64,000 bases of DNA from Streptomyces albus subsp. albus (lineage in GTDB: Bacteria > Actinomycetota > Actinomycetes > Streptomycetales > Streptomycetaceae): contig NZ_JOID01000016.1 in assembly GCF_000719865.1 (NCBI RefSeq), positions 62,001 to 126,000 of the forward strand, read 5' to 3'. Below the pieces are notes generated by a model. That model was not told where the DNA came from. It was given only the letters and a program-made list of their open reading frames with translations, and searched no databases. Each line of letters starts with the position of its first letter. Position 1 is the first letter of the stretch. Shown one piece after another: positions 10,702-20,743 of the stretch. Made by a program: the position numbers and the translations under genes.

Positions 10702-11445
10702 CTACAGACCCGAGTCGGGCGTGCGGACCAGGATGCGGCCGCAGTTCTCGCAGCGCAGCACCTGGTCGGGCGCCGCGGCGCGGACGTCGTTGACCTCGGT
10801 GATGTTGAGCTCCAGCCGGCAGCCCTCGCAGCGCCGCTGGTGGAGCCGGGCCGCGCCGACCCCGCCCTGCTGGACGCGGAGCTTCTCGTAGAGCTTCATC
10901 AGATCGACGGGCACGGAGGCGGAGACGACCTCGCGCTCCTTGGTGATGCTCGCGACCTCCTGGTCGAGCTCGGTCACGGCGTTGTCCCGGCGCGTGGCGG
11001 CGTCGGCGAGCTTGGCCTCCACGGACTCGACGCGTCCGGCGAGTTCCCGGGCGCGCTCCTGCGCGGACTCGCGGCGCTCCATGATCTCCAGGACGACGTC
11101 CTCCAGGTCGCCCTGGCGCTTGGCGAGGGAGACGATCTCGTGCTGGAGGTTCTCCAGGTCCTTGGGGGAGGTCACGGCACCGGAGTCGAGCCGCTGCTGG
11201 TTCCGGGCGGCGCGCTGGCGCACCTGGTCGACGTCCTGCTCCGCCTTGGTCTGCTCGCGGGCGGTGTCGCTCTCCTCGGTCTGGGCGGCGACGAGCAGGT
11301 CGCGCAGTTGCGCGAGGTCGGCTTCGAGGGTCTGGATCTCGGCGTGCTCGGGCAGCGTCCTGCGCTTGTGCGCGAGCTGCGAGAGCCGGACGTCGAGGGC
11401 CTGGACGTCGAGAAGGCGGATCTGGTCGGCGGGCTCGGCGTTCAG
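10702..11445 (-). CDS. Coiled-coil protein with C-terminal C4 zinc ribbon
   Basis: This 247-residue protein is mostly an alpha-helical hairpin coiled coil (about 10-190, with LRDLLVAAQTEESDTAREQT and KDLENLQHEIVSLAKRQGDL). It ends in a zinc ribbon (CEGC...CENC), matching the CT398/HP0958 group implicated in RNA or nucleotide-linked housekeeping. The N terminus NAEPADQIRLLDVQALDVRL is the conserved family start, but the codon before it is CTG (11445). No in-frame ATG, GTG or TTG gives a full-length product without running back through the upstream gene. The CTG overlaps the TGA of the NIF3 gene, so re-initiation at CTG by translational coupling is likely. Confidence 0.88.
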   Translation of the reverse strand: MNAEPADQIRLLDVQALDVRLSQLAHKRRTLPEHAEIQTLEADLAQLRDLLVAAQTEESDTAREQTKAEQDVDQVRQRAARNQQRLDSGAVTSPKDLENLQHEIVSLAKRQGDLEDVVLEIMERRESAQERARELAGRVESVEAKLADAATRRDNAVTELDQEVASITKEREVVSASVPVDLMKLYEKLRVQQGGVGAARLHQRRCEGCRLELNITEVNDVRAAAPDQVLRCENCGRILVRTPDSGL

Positions 11446-12317
11446 TTCGGGGCTCCCGGGATGTCGGTGAAGGGATCGGCGGACGCCGCGTGGGCGGTCC
11501 AGGGGTCGGTGACCGTACGGGAGACGTGGGTGCGCAGGTCCCACCCGTTCCGGTCGGAGATCTCGTCGAGCTGGGCGGCGGCCTGCTCGGTCCAGGGCCA
11601 CTCGGTGGCCCAGTGCGCGGCGTCCAGCAGCGCCGGCCCGTGCCCGGAGTGCAACGCGTGTTCGCGCGCCTCGGACGCCGGGTGGTGCCGCAGGTCGGCG
11701 GTGAGGTACGCGTCGGCGCCCGCGCGCCGCACGTCGGCGAAGAGGCTGTCGCCGGAGCCGCCGCAGACCGCGACGGTACGGATCAGGCGGCCGGGGTCGC
11801 CGGCGACGCGGATGCCCTGCGCCGTGGCGGGCAGCCGGGCCGCCGCCCGGTCGGCGAGGGCGGCGAGGGTCTCCGGCTCGTCGAGTTCGCAGATCCGGCC
11901 GAGGCCGCGGCGGCCCTCGGGATCGGCCGGATCGGGCACGAGCGGGCCGGTGATCCTCAGGTCCAACGCGCCGGCGAGGGCGTCGGAGACACCGGGGTCG
12001 GCGCGGTCGGCGTTGGTGTGGGCGACGTGCAGCGCCACGGACCCGCGGATCAGGGTGTGCACGACGCGGCCCTTGAAGGTGGTCGCGGCGACCGTCGTCG
12101 TCCCGCGCAGATAGAGCGGGTGGTGGGTGACGAGCAGATCGGCGCCGAGCCGCACGGCCTCGTCGGCGACCTCCTGCACGGGGTCGACGGCGAACAGCAC
12201 GCGCCGGACGGGAGCGTCGGGGTCACCGCAGACGGTGCCGACGGCGTCCCACTCCTCGGCCCGCCCGGGGGGCCAGAGGGCGTCGAGCGCGGCGATGACT
12301 TCAGACAGTGCGGGCAC
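11442..12317 (-). CDS. NIF3/YbgI-type dinuclear-metal hexameric protein
   Basis: This 291-residue protein belongs to the NIF3 (DUF34) family, toroidal hexamers binding two metal ions; a GTP cyclohydrolase-like role has been proposed. Metal ligands are visible in LLVTHHPLYLRG and HVAHTNADRADPG, and the C-terminal ligand region is ADAYLTADLRHHPASEA. The WDAVGTVCGDPD start region is intact. GTG 12317 is preferred to TTG 12323 because the family begins PxLSEVIAALD. It heads the NIF3 - zinc ribbon - RNase H/phosphatase operon. Confidence 0.92.
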   Translation of the reverse strand: MPALSEVIAALDALWPPGRAEEWDAVGTVCGDPDAPVRRVLFAVDPVQEVADEAVRLGADLLVTHHPLYLRGTTTVAATTFKGRVVHTLIRGSVALHVAHTNADRADPGVSDALAGALDLRITGPLVPDPADPEGRRGLGRICELDEPETLAALADRAAARLPATAQGIRVAGDPGRLIRTVAVCGGSGDSLFADVRRAGADAYLTADLRHHPASEAREHALHSGHGPALLDAAHWATEWPWTEQAAAQLDEISDRNGWDLRTHVSRTVTDPWTAHAASADPFTDIPGAPN

Positions 12318-12666
12318 GGGCAAAGGCTACCCGCACCCGGACCCGGCAGACCCGCCCCGGGCCCCGGCCCGGGCTCTCCGGGCCATCCCCCCGGCGGGCC
12401 GGCCGGTGCCCCGCCGACCGGGGCCCGGCCGCGGGGTGCCCCCGCGGTCCGGTGACGTGGGAAGCCCTCGCCGCCCGTCCCGCCGGTCACCCCGCCGGCC
12501 GCCCGGAAGCGGGCCGTATCCGCGCGACCGGCGGGGGCGGCAGCACATCCGTGCCCCTCCGCTCAGCCGGTTCGGGGGAACGCCACCCGTACGCATGAAG
12601 CACCCCGGCTCCATGGGGTCGTTCCGGCCGGCGAAACCCAGTATCGGTAGCCGGAGGTGACCGAAT
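12318..12666. other. Divergent intergenic region
   Basis: This 349-bp region separates the NIF3 operon from the 12667 gene and should contain both promoters. A strong GGAGGTGA ribosome site ends it. No dyad or operator stands out. Confidence 0.3.
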
Positions 12667-14256
12667 ATGACGGCTTGTGTCCTGGAGACCGCCGTGGACG
12701 ACGACACGGCACCGGCAAGACCCCCGGCCCCCGCTCCGGCGGGGGCCCCGGCGCTCACCATCGCCGCGGACGGCTCGTACGCCGCGCGGCTGCGGCCCGG
12801 CCCCGACGGCGGCCTGCTCACCGAGCGGTGGACCCTGAACGGCCCCGAGCCCTATGCCGTGCGGCTGCCCGGCGCCCGCCCGGAGGCACCGGACAGCGAG
12901 GTACTGCCGCTCGCGGACGGGCGGGTGCTGATCCGCCGCCGCCTTGAGGGCCGGCACGCGCTGGCGCTGCTCTACCCGGCCGGCCCCGGCACGGGTGAGC
13001 AGCCCGCCGGCTTCGTCGGCCGCGAGCGGCTGCGGCTGCTCCCGCCCGCGCCGGACGGCGTCACCGTCTACGCGCTGGCGCCCGGCGAGCGGACCACGGA
13101 GCTGTGGCGCGTCCACGGCTGCTCCGACGGGCCGGAGCGCGTCACCGAGATCCCCGGGCACTGCTCGGGCGGCGCCTGGCTCGACCGCGGAGGTCACCTG
13201 CTGGCCCTGGACCGGACGGTAGACGGCCGCACGAAGACGATCAGCGTCCAGGTGGGGCGCGGCGGCGAGACGAGCCCGCTGCTCCGGATCACGGAGGACA
13301 GCGACGACCGGCTGCTGCTCGCCGACCCGGACAGCGGTCTGCTGCTGCTGCGGTCGAACGCGCCGGGCCGGGAGCGGCTGGGCTGGGGCGTGCTCGGCAG
13401 CGCCCGCCCGGCGCGCTTCCCCGGCGCGCTGCTGTACGGGGCCGGCGGGCCGGTCCGCCCCGGCCGGACCGATGCGGACGGCGTCGGCGGTGAAAGCGGC
13501 ATGGGCGGCGCGGACGGTGCGAGCGGCACGGACGGTGCGAGCGGCACGGGCGGCGGGAACGCCGGGGAGGGCCGCACCGGGAGCGGCGGCGGAGAAGCCG
13601 TGGCGGCCTGGCCGGGACCGGTCCCCTTCGCGGTGCAGCCCGGCCAGGTGCTGCTGCCCGAACAGTGCGGGGTGGCCCTGCGGATCGACGGTCCGGACGG
13701 CCCCCGGGTGGGCGTGTGGCGGCCGGCCGAGGGCCGGTTGCGGCTGCTCACGGCGCCGGAGGGCTGGCTGCCGGGCACCGGGCTGTGGACGGCGGACGGC
13801 GAACTCCGGCTCCCGTACGCGACGGCGGACGTGCCCTGCGGTCTGGCCCGGGTGCCCCTGCCCGCCACCGCACCGCTCCTCCGCCCGGCGCGGCTGCCCA
13901 GGATGGCGTTCCGGATGATCCCCAGGAGAGACCTCCGGGCGGCGGCGGCAAGGGCTGCGGAGGCACTGCCGGGAGCGGGCACCGCACCACCGGCCGCACC
14001 ACCGGCCGCACCACCGGCCGCACCACCGTCCTCGCCACTCGCCACACCGCCGGCCGGAACACCGGCCGGAGCGGACGGCGCACCGGCGGGGGAGCCCGCG
14101 CCACCGCTCGGCGCAGCCGGCGAACAGCACCTCGGCGGCTCTTCAACAGCGGTGCGCGCAACGCCCGTTGGGCTGTTCCGCAGGGCGACTCGGCCCGGCC
14201 CCGGACCGGTTCCCCTCCGGGAGATGCCCACGGCGTGTCCCGGCACCTCCGGATGA
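12667..14256 (+). CDS. Hypothetical protein, probable beta-propeller-like repeats
   Basis: This 529-residue protein is of unknown function. Repeated short beta-strand units (SEVLPLADGRVLIRRR, GVTVYALAPGERTTELWRVH, GGHLLALDRTVDGRTKTISV, GVWRPAEGRLRLLTAPEGWL) suggest a WD40/TolB-like propeller. A Gly/Ala/Thr-rich insertion (about residues 275-310, GADGASGTDGASGTGG) interrupts it. The C terminus contains a PPAAPPAAPPAAPP repeat and ends in a disordered tail. There is no signal peptide or membrane segment, so it is probably cytosolic. The GGAGGTGA site 6 nt upstream fixes the start. Confidence 0.7.
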   Translation: MTACVLETAVDDDTAPARPPAPAPAGAPALTIAADGSYAARLRPGPDGGLLTERWTLNGPEPYAVRLPGARPEAPDSEVLPLADGRVLIRRRLEGRHALALLYPAGPGTGEQPAGFVGRERLRLLPPAPDGVTVYALAPGERTTELWRVHGCSDGPERVTEIPGHCSGGAWLDRGGHLLALDRTVDGRTKTISVQVGRGGETSPLLRITEDSDDRLLLADPDSGLLLLRSNAPGRERLGWGVLGSARPARFPGALLYGAGGPVRPGRTDADGVGGESGMGGADGASGTDGASGTGGGNAGEGRTGSGGGEAVAAWPGPVPFAVQPGQVLLPEQCGVALRIDGPDGPRVGVWRPAEGRLRLLTAPEGWLPGTGLWTADGELRLPYATADVPCGLARVPLPATAPLLRPARLPRMAFRMIPRRDLRAAAARAAEALPGAGTAPPAAPPAAPPAAPPSSPLATPPAGTPAGADGAPAGEPAPPLGAAGEQHLGGSSTAVRATPVGLFRRATRPGPGPVPLREMPTACPGTSG

Positions 14257-14419
14257 GCGCCGGAGAGCCTCGGCGATAGACTCCCGGCGGGGGTCGGCGC
14301 CCGTCCACGACCGGTGCGCCGCAGGGGACTTGGCATGGCCGGCGGGTGCCGCATGCCGTGGTCGCGGGCCGCGGACCCCGGACACAGCAAGCAGTCAGTC
14401 AACGGGGTGAAGCACCGAC

Positions 14420-14581
14420 ATGTCCGAAACACAGACCGAGACCATCGCGGCCCGCCCGCGCACGGGGACCGTCCAGATGTCTTCCGGCCCGGGGAAGCAC
14501 CGGGGGCCGGCCGCGTCCGAGGACGCCACCGCTCCCGCCCGCGGCAGGCACCGCCGTCCGTCACCGGAGCGCGACGCCTGA
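14420..14581 (+). CDS. Small hydrophilic peptide with GKHRG / GRHRR motifs
   Basis: This 53-codon frame (MSETQTETIAARPRTGTVQM...) has G or C at the third position of nearly 90 % of codons. It ends just before a strong hairpin. The second half carries two related basic motifs, GKHRGPAA and GRHRRPSP, separated by an acidic spacer (SEDATAP). It has no hydrophobic segment. Streptomycetes encode many short 'small hydrophilic proteins' of this look. The upstream GTGAAG is only a modest ribosome site. Function unknown. Confidence 0.5.
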   Translation: MSETQTETIAARPRTGTVQMSSGPGKHRGPAASEDATAPARGRHRRPSPERDA

Positions 14582-14625
14582 CCCGCCCCGCCGGGCAGAA
14601 GCAGAAGAAGCAGAAACGGTACGTC

Positions 14626-14655
14626 TGTGGCCGCCGGCCGACCCCGGCGGCCACA
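14626..14655. terminator. Terminator-like hairpin
   Basis: TGTGGCCGCCGG (14626-14637) pairs perfectly with CCGGCGGCCACA (14644-14655) around a 6-nt loop. It lies 44 bp after the small 14420 gene and probably ends its transcript. Confidence 0.65.
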
Positions 14656-15019
14656 GCCGCGTCCGGACCCGGAGAGCGCGGGCGCGGGCGCCACCGGTCC
14701 GGCCCGTGAGGGCTCCGTACAGCCTTTCCGATGGGGCCTCCGAGCGACTTCCGCAACGGCCGGCCGCACCGGGACCCCCCGCCGGCCACGCCGGCTCCCG
14801 CGCGGAAGGAAGCTCCGCCCGCGAGGAGGGACGGCGGCCCGGGATACCGCGACGCGCCGGGGCGGGAGACACACGCAGCGCCCGCCCTCCGTGGCACCGC
14901 CCGTCCCTCGCGGCACCGTCCACCGTCCACCGCCCACCGCCGCCCGCGTCCGTCCGTCATCCGGCTGCGAGGCCGGTGGCCGGACCGAGGGCCGGACCGG
15001 CGGCTGACGGCCCCCGGCG
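14656..15019. other. Intergenic region without recognised genes
   Basis: Overlapping open frames on both strands here have no family resemblance, and I see no RNA gene or repeat. It is the tail-to-tail space between the 14420 peptide gene and the membrane protein gene ending at 15020. Confidence 0.3.
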
Positions 15020-15304
15020 TCAGGCGCGTTCCCGCTCGCCGGTCTCCTCGGCCCCGGCCCGGGCGCGACGGCGGCCCAGCAGGGCGCAGCCCGCGATCAC
15101 CGAACCGACGGCGACGACCCTCGCGGCCTGGTAGTAGCCCTGCGTCACCTCCTCCGAGGTGCCGGGCAGCCGGAGAAAGACCCACGCCGCGGCGACGCCC
15201 CCGAAGACGATCAGGGCGACGGCTCCCCACGTCCCCATCCCCGCCCACCAGGGCGAAACGGGGTGGACCCGCTCGTCGGTCCGCTCTGCTTCCTTGTCGC
15301 TCAC
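15020..15304 (-). CDS. Small two-helix membrane protein
   Basis: This 94-residue protein has two membrane segments (about residues 23-43, TWGAVALIVFGGVAAAWVFL, and 60-80, ARVVAVGSVIAGCALLG) and charged ends (SDKEAERTDE..., ...RRRARAGAEETGERERA). GTG 15304 is chosen because a GGGAGA site lies 6 nt upstream. Small membrane proteins of this kind are common in streptomycetes. No function can be assigned. Confidence 0.7.
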   Translation of the reverse strand: MSDKEAERTDERVHPVSPWWAGMGTWGAVALIVFGGVAAAWVFLRLPGTSEEVTQGYYQAARVVAVGSVIAGCALLGRRRARAGAEETGERERA

Positions 15305-15571
15305 GATGTTTCTCCCGTGCGTGGGGGGGCGGTCGCGAGGGGAGACGCCGGCACGGCGGGGGCCGGTTCTCACCGGGCGGGAGGTTTCCGCCGCGCTCCG
15401 GGCGCCCTGTCGGCCGGCGCGCCCCCGGGCCGTCCACCGCGCGGGTTGTCGAGACCGTCTTCCGCGCCGGCGTGCGGGCCGCGAACCCGCCGGCTCCGGC
15501 CGCCAGGAGCCGCCCCCGCCCGTGGGTTCACCGCGCCGGCCACCGCGCGCCTCCCCGGCCCGCCCGGTTTC

Positions 15572-16486
15572 TCAGGTCCGCAGGTACGAGGCCCCGTTGA
15601 GGTCCAGCACCGTGCCCGAGCTCCACTCCGCCTCCGGTGAGGCGAGCCAGCGCACCGCCGCCGCGATCTCGTCCGGGTCCGCGACGCGGCCGTACGGGCT
15701 CTGGGACCGGATCGCCTCGCCCTCCGGGCCGGTCAGCCGGTGCGCGACCCGTTCCGTGCCGATGAAGCCGGGGGCGACCGAGGCGACCGCGATGCCGTAC
15801 GGGGCCAGGGCGACCGCCAGGGACTGGCCGAGCGCGTGCACCGCGGCCTTCGTCGCCCCGTACGCCGGATGGTCGGGTTCGCCGCGGAAGGCGCCCCGGG
15901 AGCCGATGTTGACGATGCGGCCGCCCGTGCCCTGCTCGATCATCCATCGCGCGGCGCTGTGGGAGACGTGGGCGGTGGCGAGCAGGTTGACGTCCACGTG
16001 GCGGCGCCACGCCTCCGCCCAGGCGGCGAAGCCGGTGGAGGCGGGCGGGTGCGGGGTGTTGACGGCCGCGTTGTTGACGAGGACGTCGAGACCGCCCAGC
16101 GCCTCACGGGCGGCGTCGGCCAGTCCGGCCGCCGCTCCGGGGTCGGCGAGGTCGGCGCCCAGCAGGGCGTGGCCGTCGCCGTCGAGGGCGGCGAGGGTCC
16201 GCTCCGCCTCCGCGCGCCGTGTCCCGTAGTGCACCGCGACGCGGTCGCCGTTCGCCGCGAACGCCCGGGCGAGCGCCCGCCCCAGTCCGCGCGAGGCCCC
16301 CGTCACCAGCACTCGCCGCCCTCGGGACGGGAACGGCGGCACGGCGGCCGGGGCGGCGGCAACGGCTGCCGCGGCCGGGGCCGCGGGCCCGTCCCCGGAG
16401 GCGGGCGCCGCACCGGCGGCGCCGGGTACTGCCCCCGGGCTCCGGTCGGACGCCGCCGCCGCGGCACCGGTCCTCCCCCGGCCCAT
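15572..16486 (-). CDS. SDR-family NAD(P)-dependent oxidoreductase
   Basis: This is a classical short-chain dehydrogenase/reductase. It has the Rossmann motif VTGASRGLGRALARAF, an NNAAVN motif, active-site Ser/Tyr/Lys (IVNIGSRG... HPAYGATKAAVHALGQ) and a C-terminal DLNGASYLRT. These enzymes oxidise or reduce alcohol/keto groups with NAD(P)H; the substrate is not predictable. The start is uncertain: ATG 16486 leaves about 50 low-complexity Ala/Pro residues before the Rossmann fold, while GTG 16570, with GGGGGAA upstream, would add 28 more. It is monocistronic. Confidence 0.88.
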   Translation of the reverse strand: MGRGRTGAAAAASDRSPGAVPGAAGAAPASGDGPAAPAAAAVAAAPAAVPPFPSRGRRVLVTGASRGLGRALARAFAANGDRVAVHYGTRRAEAERTLAALDGDGHALLGADLADPGAAAGLADAAREALGGLDVLVNNAAVNTPHPPASTGFAAWAEAWRRHVDVNLLATAHVSHSAARWMIEQGTGGRIVNIGSRGAFRGEPDHPAYGATKAAVHALGQSLAVALAPYGIAVASVAPGFIGTERVAHRLTGPEGEAIRSQSPYGRVADPDEIAAAVRWLASPEAEWSSGTVLDLNGASYLRT

Positions 16487-17734
<1,248 letters not shown>

Positions 17735-17757
17735 CCCGCGCCGCTAGCATCGCCGAC

Positions 17758-18681
17758 GTGTCGAACGGCAACACTTCCGCACGGCCCCGCCGGGCCCGCC
17801 GCCGTGCGCTGACCGGGCTGTCCGTGCTGGTGCCCGCCGCGGTGGCCGGCTGGCTGCTCTGGCAGCCGGCCGGCGGTCCGGGCGGGGACGGCCCCGGGAG
17901 CGGCCCGCCCTCGGAGCCGCGCGGCGGGGTCACCCCGGCGCCGTCCGCGGAGCAGCCCGCCCCGGGGGTCCCGGCGCCCTCGGGAAGCGGGGACGGTGAC
18001 CGGGACGGGCCGCTGGCCGGGAAGGTCGTGGTCATCGACCCCGGGCACAATCCCGGCAACCGCGAGCACACCCGGGAGATCGCCCGGACCGTCGACATCG
18101 GCACCCACCGCAAGGAGTGCGACACCACCGGCACGGCCACCGAATCCGGTTATGCGGAGGCCGAGTTCACCCTTGACGTCGCGCGCAGGATGCGCACCCT
18201 GCTCGAACAGCGCGGCGCCGAGGTGGTGCTGACCCAGGACGGCGACCGCCCGTACGGGCCCTGTATCGACGAGCGGGCCGAGATCGGCAACGAGGCGCGC
18301 GCCGACGCCGTCGTCTCCGTCCACGCGGACGGCGCCCCGGCCGGCGCCCGGGGCTTCCATGTGATCCTCCCGGGCCGGGTCCGGGAGGGCCGGGCGGACA
18401 CCGCGGCGATCACCAAGCCCTCCCGCGAGCTGGGCGAGCGCGTCGCCGGCGCCTACGCCCGGGAGACAGGTTTCCGGCCCGCGGATTACCTCGGCGGCGG
18501 CAGCGGCTTGGATGTACGCTCCGACCTCGGCGGGCTCAACCTCTCCACGGTCCCCAAGGTGTTCGTCGAGTGCGGCAACATGCGGAACGCGCGCGACGCC
18601 GCGCAGTTCACCAGCGCACGGTGGCGCGGGCGCGCGGCCCGGGGGATCGCGGACGGCGTGGAGTCCTTCCTGACGACGTGA
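17758..18681 (+). CDS. N-acetylmuramoyl-L-alanine amidase (Amidase_3)
   Basis: This 307-residue protein has an N-terminal membrane anchor or signal (about 14-36, RRALTGLSVLVPAAVAGWLL), a Gly/Pro-rich linker, then an Amidase_3 zinc domain. VVVIDPGHNPGN provides the first His, EAEFTLDVARRM the Glu, and SVHADGAP the second His; FVECGNMRNARDA contains the catalytic Glu. Such enzymes cut the bond between N-acetylmuramic acid and the peptide stem outside the membrane, in cell-wall remodelling. GTG 17758 is used. Confidence 0.92.
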   Translation: MSNGNTSARPRRARRRALTGLSVLVPAAVAGWLLWQPAGGPGGDGPGSGPPSEPRGGVTPAPSAEQPAPGVPAPSGSGDGDRDGPLAGKVVVIDPGHNPGNREHTREIARTVDIGTHRKECDTTGTATESGYAEAEFTLDVARRMRTLLEQRGAEVVLTQDGDRPYGPCIDERAEIGNEARADAVVSVHADGAPAGARGFHVILPGRVREGRADTAAITKPSRELGERVAGAYARETGFRPADYLGGGSGLDVRSDLGGLNLSTVPKVFVECGNMRNARDAAQFTSARWRGRAARGIADGVESFLTT

Positions 18682-18926
18682 ACGGCACCGCCCATGGCCC
18701 TCCCCGGCCGCCCTGGAGAAGGGGGGAGGGCCGGGCCGGACGGGGAAACGGGGGAGGAAACGGGGAAAGCGGGGGAAGACGGGGGAAGCGGACGTCATGG
18801 TGACCCGCTGTCACACCCGGTACCACAGGGCGTTTTGTCCGTCCGTACGATGGGGGCCACCCCCGCGCCAGGCCACCCGCGTACCGGCGGCAGCAACCAC
18901 ACTCACGAGACGACGAAGGACCTTAC

Positions 18927-19811
18927 GTGAACATCCGCTCCCTCACTCGAGGCGACGGCGTGGTGATCGGAGCAGCGGTGTTGCTGTTCATCGCCTCGTT
19001 CCTGAATTACTACTCCGTGGACTGCGAAGGCGAGTTCTGCGACCAGGCGAAGAAGGATCTGCCCAATGCCTGGGACGTCGACACGCTCCTGCTGGTCCTG
19101 CCGGCCGTCTTCCTGCTCGGCCTGATCGCGACCGGGTTGCTGATCGCGGGCCGTTTCCAGCCGCAGGGCCGCAAGGTCCTCGGGCTGAGCCTCGGCGAGT
19201 GGGGCACCGGGCTGGCGCTGGCCGCCGCGTGGAACTCCGTCTGGGGCCTCATCGTGACGCCGGACGGCGTGAGCGTCGGCCTCGGCGCGATCCTCGCGCT
19301 GCTCGGCGGGCTCGCCCTGGCCGCCGGCGCCCTGCTGCCGAGCCGGGTGCCCGCCCTCCAGGCGTCCCTGCTGGGCGCCCCGAAGCCGCAGGCGCCCACC
19401 CCGTACGGGGCCGGACCGGGCGCCCCGGGCCAGGGCGGCTACGGCTACCCGGGCGGCCAGCAGCAGCCGCAGGGCTACGGCTACCCGGGCCCGGCGGGGC
19501 AGCCCGGCCCCGGCGGGCAGCAGCCGTCGTACGGCGGCCAGCCGCACGCGGGTGCTCCCGCGCCCGGTCCGCAGGGCGGCCAGCAGGCCGGCCCGCAGTC
19601 GCAGGGCGGCGCGGACTTCTCCCCGTTCTGGTTCGCGGTGCCGGTGGCCCGCCCGCTGTACGCGGAGGACGGCTCCCCGGCGCCGATCGCCGAACTGGCG
19701 CCCGGCACCTGGTACCTGGCGGTCGAGCAGCGCGGTCAGGCGCTCATCGCGCAGACCCAGGACGGCCGGCGCGGCGTCCTGCAGGACACCTCCGGCATCC
19801 AGCGCGGCTGA
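18927..19811 (+). CDS. Four-helix membrane protein with Pro/Gly/Gln-rich linker
   Basis: This 294-residue protein has an N-terminal membrane domain of four helices (about 13-30, 51-73, 88-108, 113-134). Next comes a cytosolic linker of GYGYPGGQQQPQG-type repeats (about 150-225), then a short conserved-looking C-terminal unit (FWFAVPVARPLYAEDGSPAP ... TWYLAVEQRGQALIAQTQDG). The last part resembles tails of streptomycete membrane proteins of unknown role. The start is fixed by the first membrane helix. Confidence 0.75.
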   Translation: MNIRSLTRGDGVVIGAAVLLFIASFLNYYSVDCEGEFCDQAKKDLPNAWDVDTLLLVLPAVFLLGLIATGLLIAGRFQPQGRKVLGLSLGEWGTGLALAAAWNSVWGLIVTPDGVSVGLGAILALLGGLALAAGALLPSRVPALQASLLGAPKPQAPTPYGAGPGAPGQGGYGYPGGQQQPQGYGYPGPAGQPGPGGQQPSYGGQPHAGAPAPGPQGGQQAGPQSQGGADFSPFWFAVPVARPLYAEDGSPAPIAELAPGTWYLAVEQRGQALIAQTQDGRRGVLQDTSGIQRG

Positions 19812-20241
19812 TCCGGCACCGCGCGGCGCCGCCCGGCGGTGTCTCCGGAGCCGGGCACGGCGGATTCCACGGCCCCCGCTCTCCTGTCCCATCCCGTCTC
19901 CGGGATGTCCGGGAGGGCGGGGGCCGCCTCCGTTGGCGCTGCGCGTCTTCCCACGCACCGGGGTACCGTCCGGCCGGGCGCGGTCCGGAGGTTTCGGGCG
20001 GGCCCGTCCGGTGGTGACGGACCCGCCCGCACCAGTGGACCCGGCGGACCCGGTGAAACCGGCGGACTCAGCTCGCTCGGTGACCGGGCAGACCGGTCAA
20101 CCCAGCAGCCCCGCGGACCCGGCGGGCCCCGTGAACTCCACGAGCCGTTCCGCCCGGTACCGGACTTGACGGATCCGCCCGTGCCGTACGGGCTCGCGGC
20201 CCCGGTGGTTTCGCCGGCATGAACGGGGCAAGACGCGGTGC
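19812..20241. other. Intergenic region, low-complexity
   Basis: This 430-bp stretch contains degenerate GACCCGGCGG/GGACCCGGTG-type repeats between about 20020 and 20140. No coding or RNA feature is recognised. It should include the promoter of the 20242 gene. Confidence 0.3.
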
Positions 20242-20538
20242 ATGAGCCCTTACCGACGTTCAGGCGGCAGTACCGCGGCCGCGGCGATCCGGCTGGTGGC
20301 TAATGTGGCCGCGGGAATCCTGGTCCTGTGGATCATCATGTATCTGCTCGACGCGAACCGGGCGAACGACCTGGTGAACTTCGTGCAGAACGCGGCCCAC
20401 TGGCTGGCCGGATGGTCCCGCGACCTGTTCACGATGGATCTCGACTGGCTGCGCGTGGTGCTGAACTACGGCCTGCCGGCGGTGGTGTACCTCGCCATCG
20501 GGCACGCCCTGGCGGCCCGTATGCCGCGCGGGGCCTGA
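20242..20538 (+). CDS. Small membrane protein, two to three helices
   Basis: This 98-residue protein has membrane segments at about 15-36 (IRLVANVAAGILVLWIIMYL) and 72-91 (VLNYGLPAVVYLAIGHALAA), joined by an amphipathic middle (NDLVNFVQNAAHWLAGWSRD). It looks like a conserved streptomycete membrane protein, but I do not know its function. It is convergent with the prenyltransferase-like gene. Confidence 0.75.
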   Translation: MSPYRRSGGSTAAAAIRLVANVAAGILVLWIIMYLLDANRANDLVNFVQNAAHWLAGWSRDLFTMDLDWLRVVLNYGLPAVVYLAIGHALAARMPRGA

Positions 20539-20743
20539 CCCCCGCCGGGCACCGGCAGCCGGGCACCAACCGCCGGGTACGGAACGGCCGCGTACGGGAC
20601 AGCCGGGTACGGCCGGCCCCTTCCCGGCCCGTGCCCCGCGCCCCTCGCCGTCCGGCCGGGGACCCCGCCGCGACCGGGGTTCCCGGCCGGATGCCGGCCG
20701 GATGCCGGACCGGCGCCGCTCCCGCCTCAGGAGCGCTCCCGCC

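Noticed and set aside
13194..15437. 747-codon minus-strand open frame
   Set aside because: It overlaps the 12667 gene and the 14420 peptide gene in antisense and has no recognisable domain.
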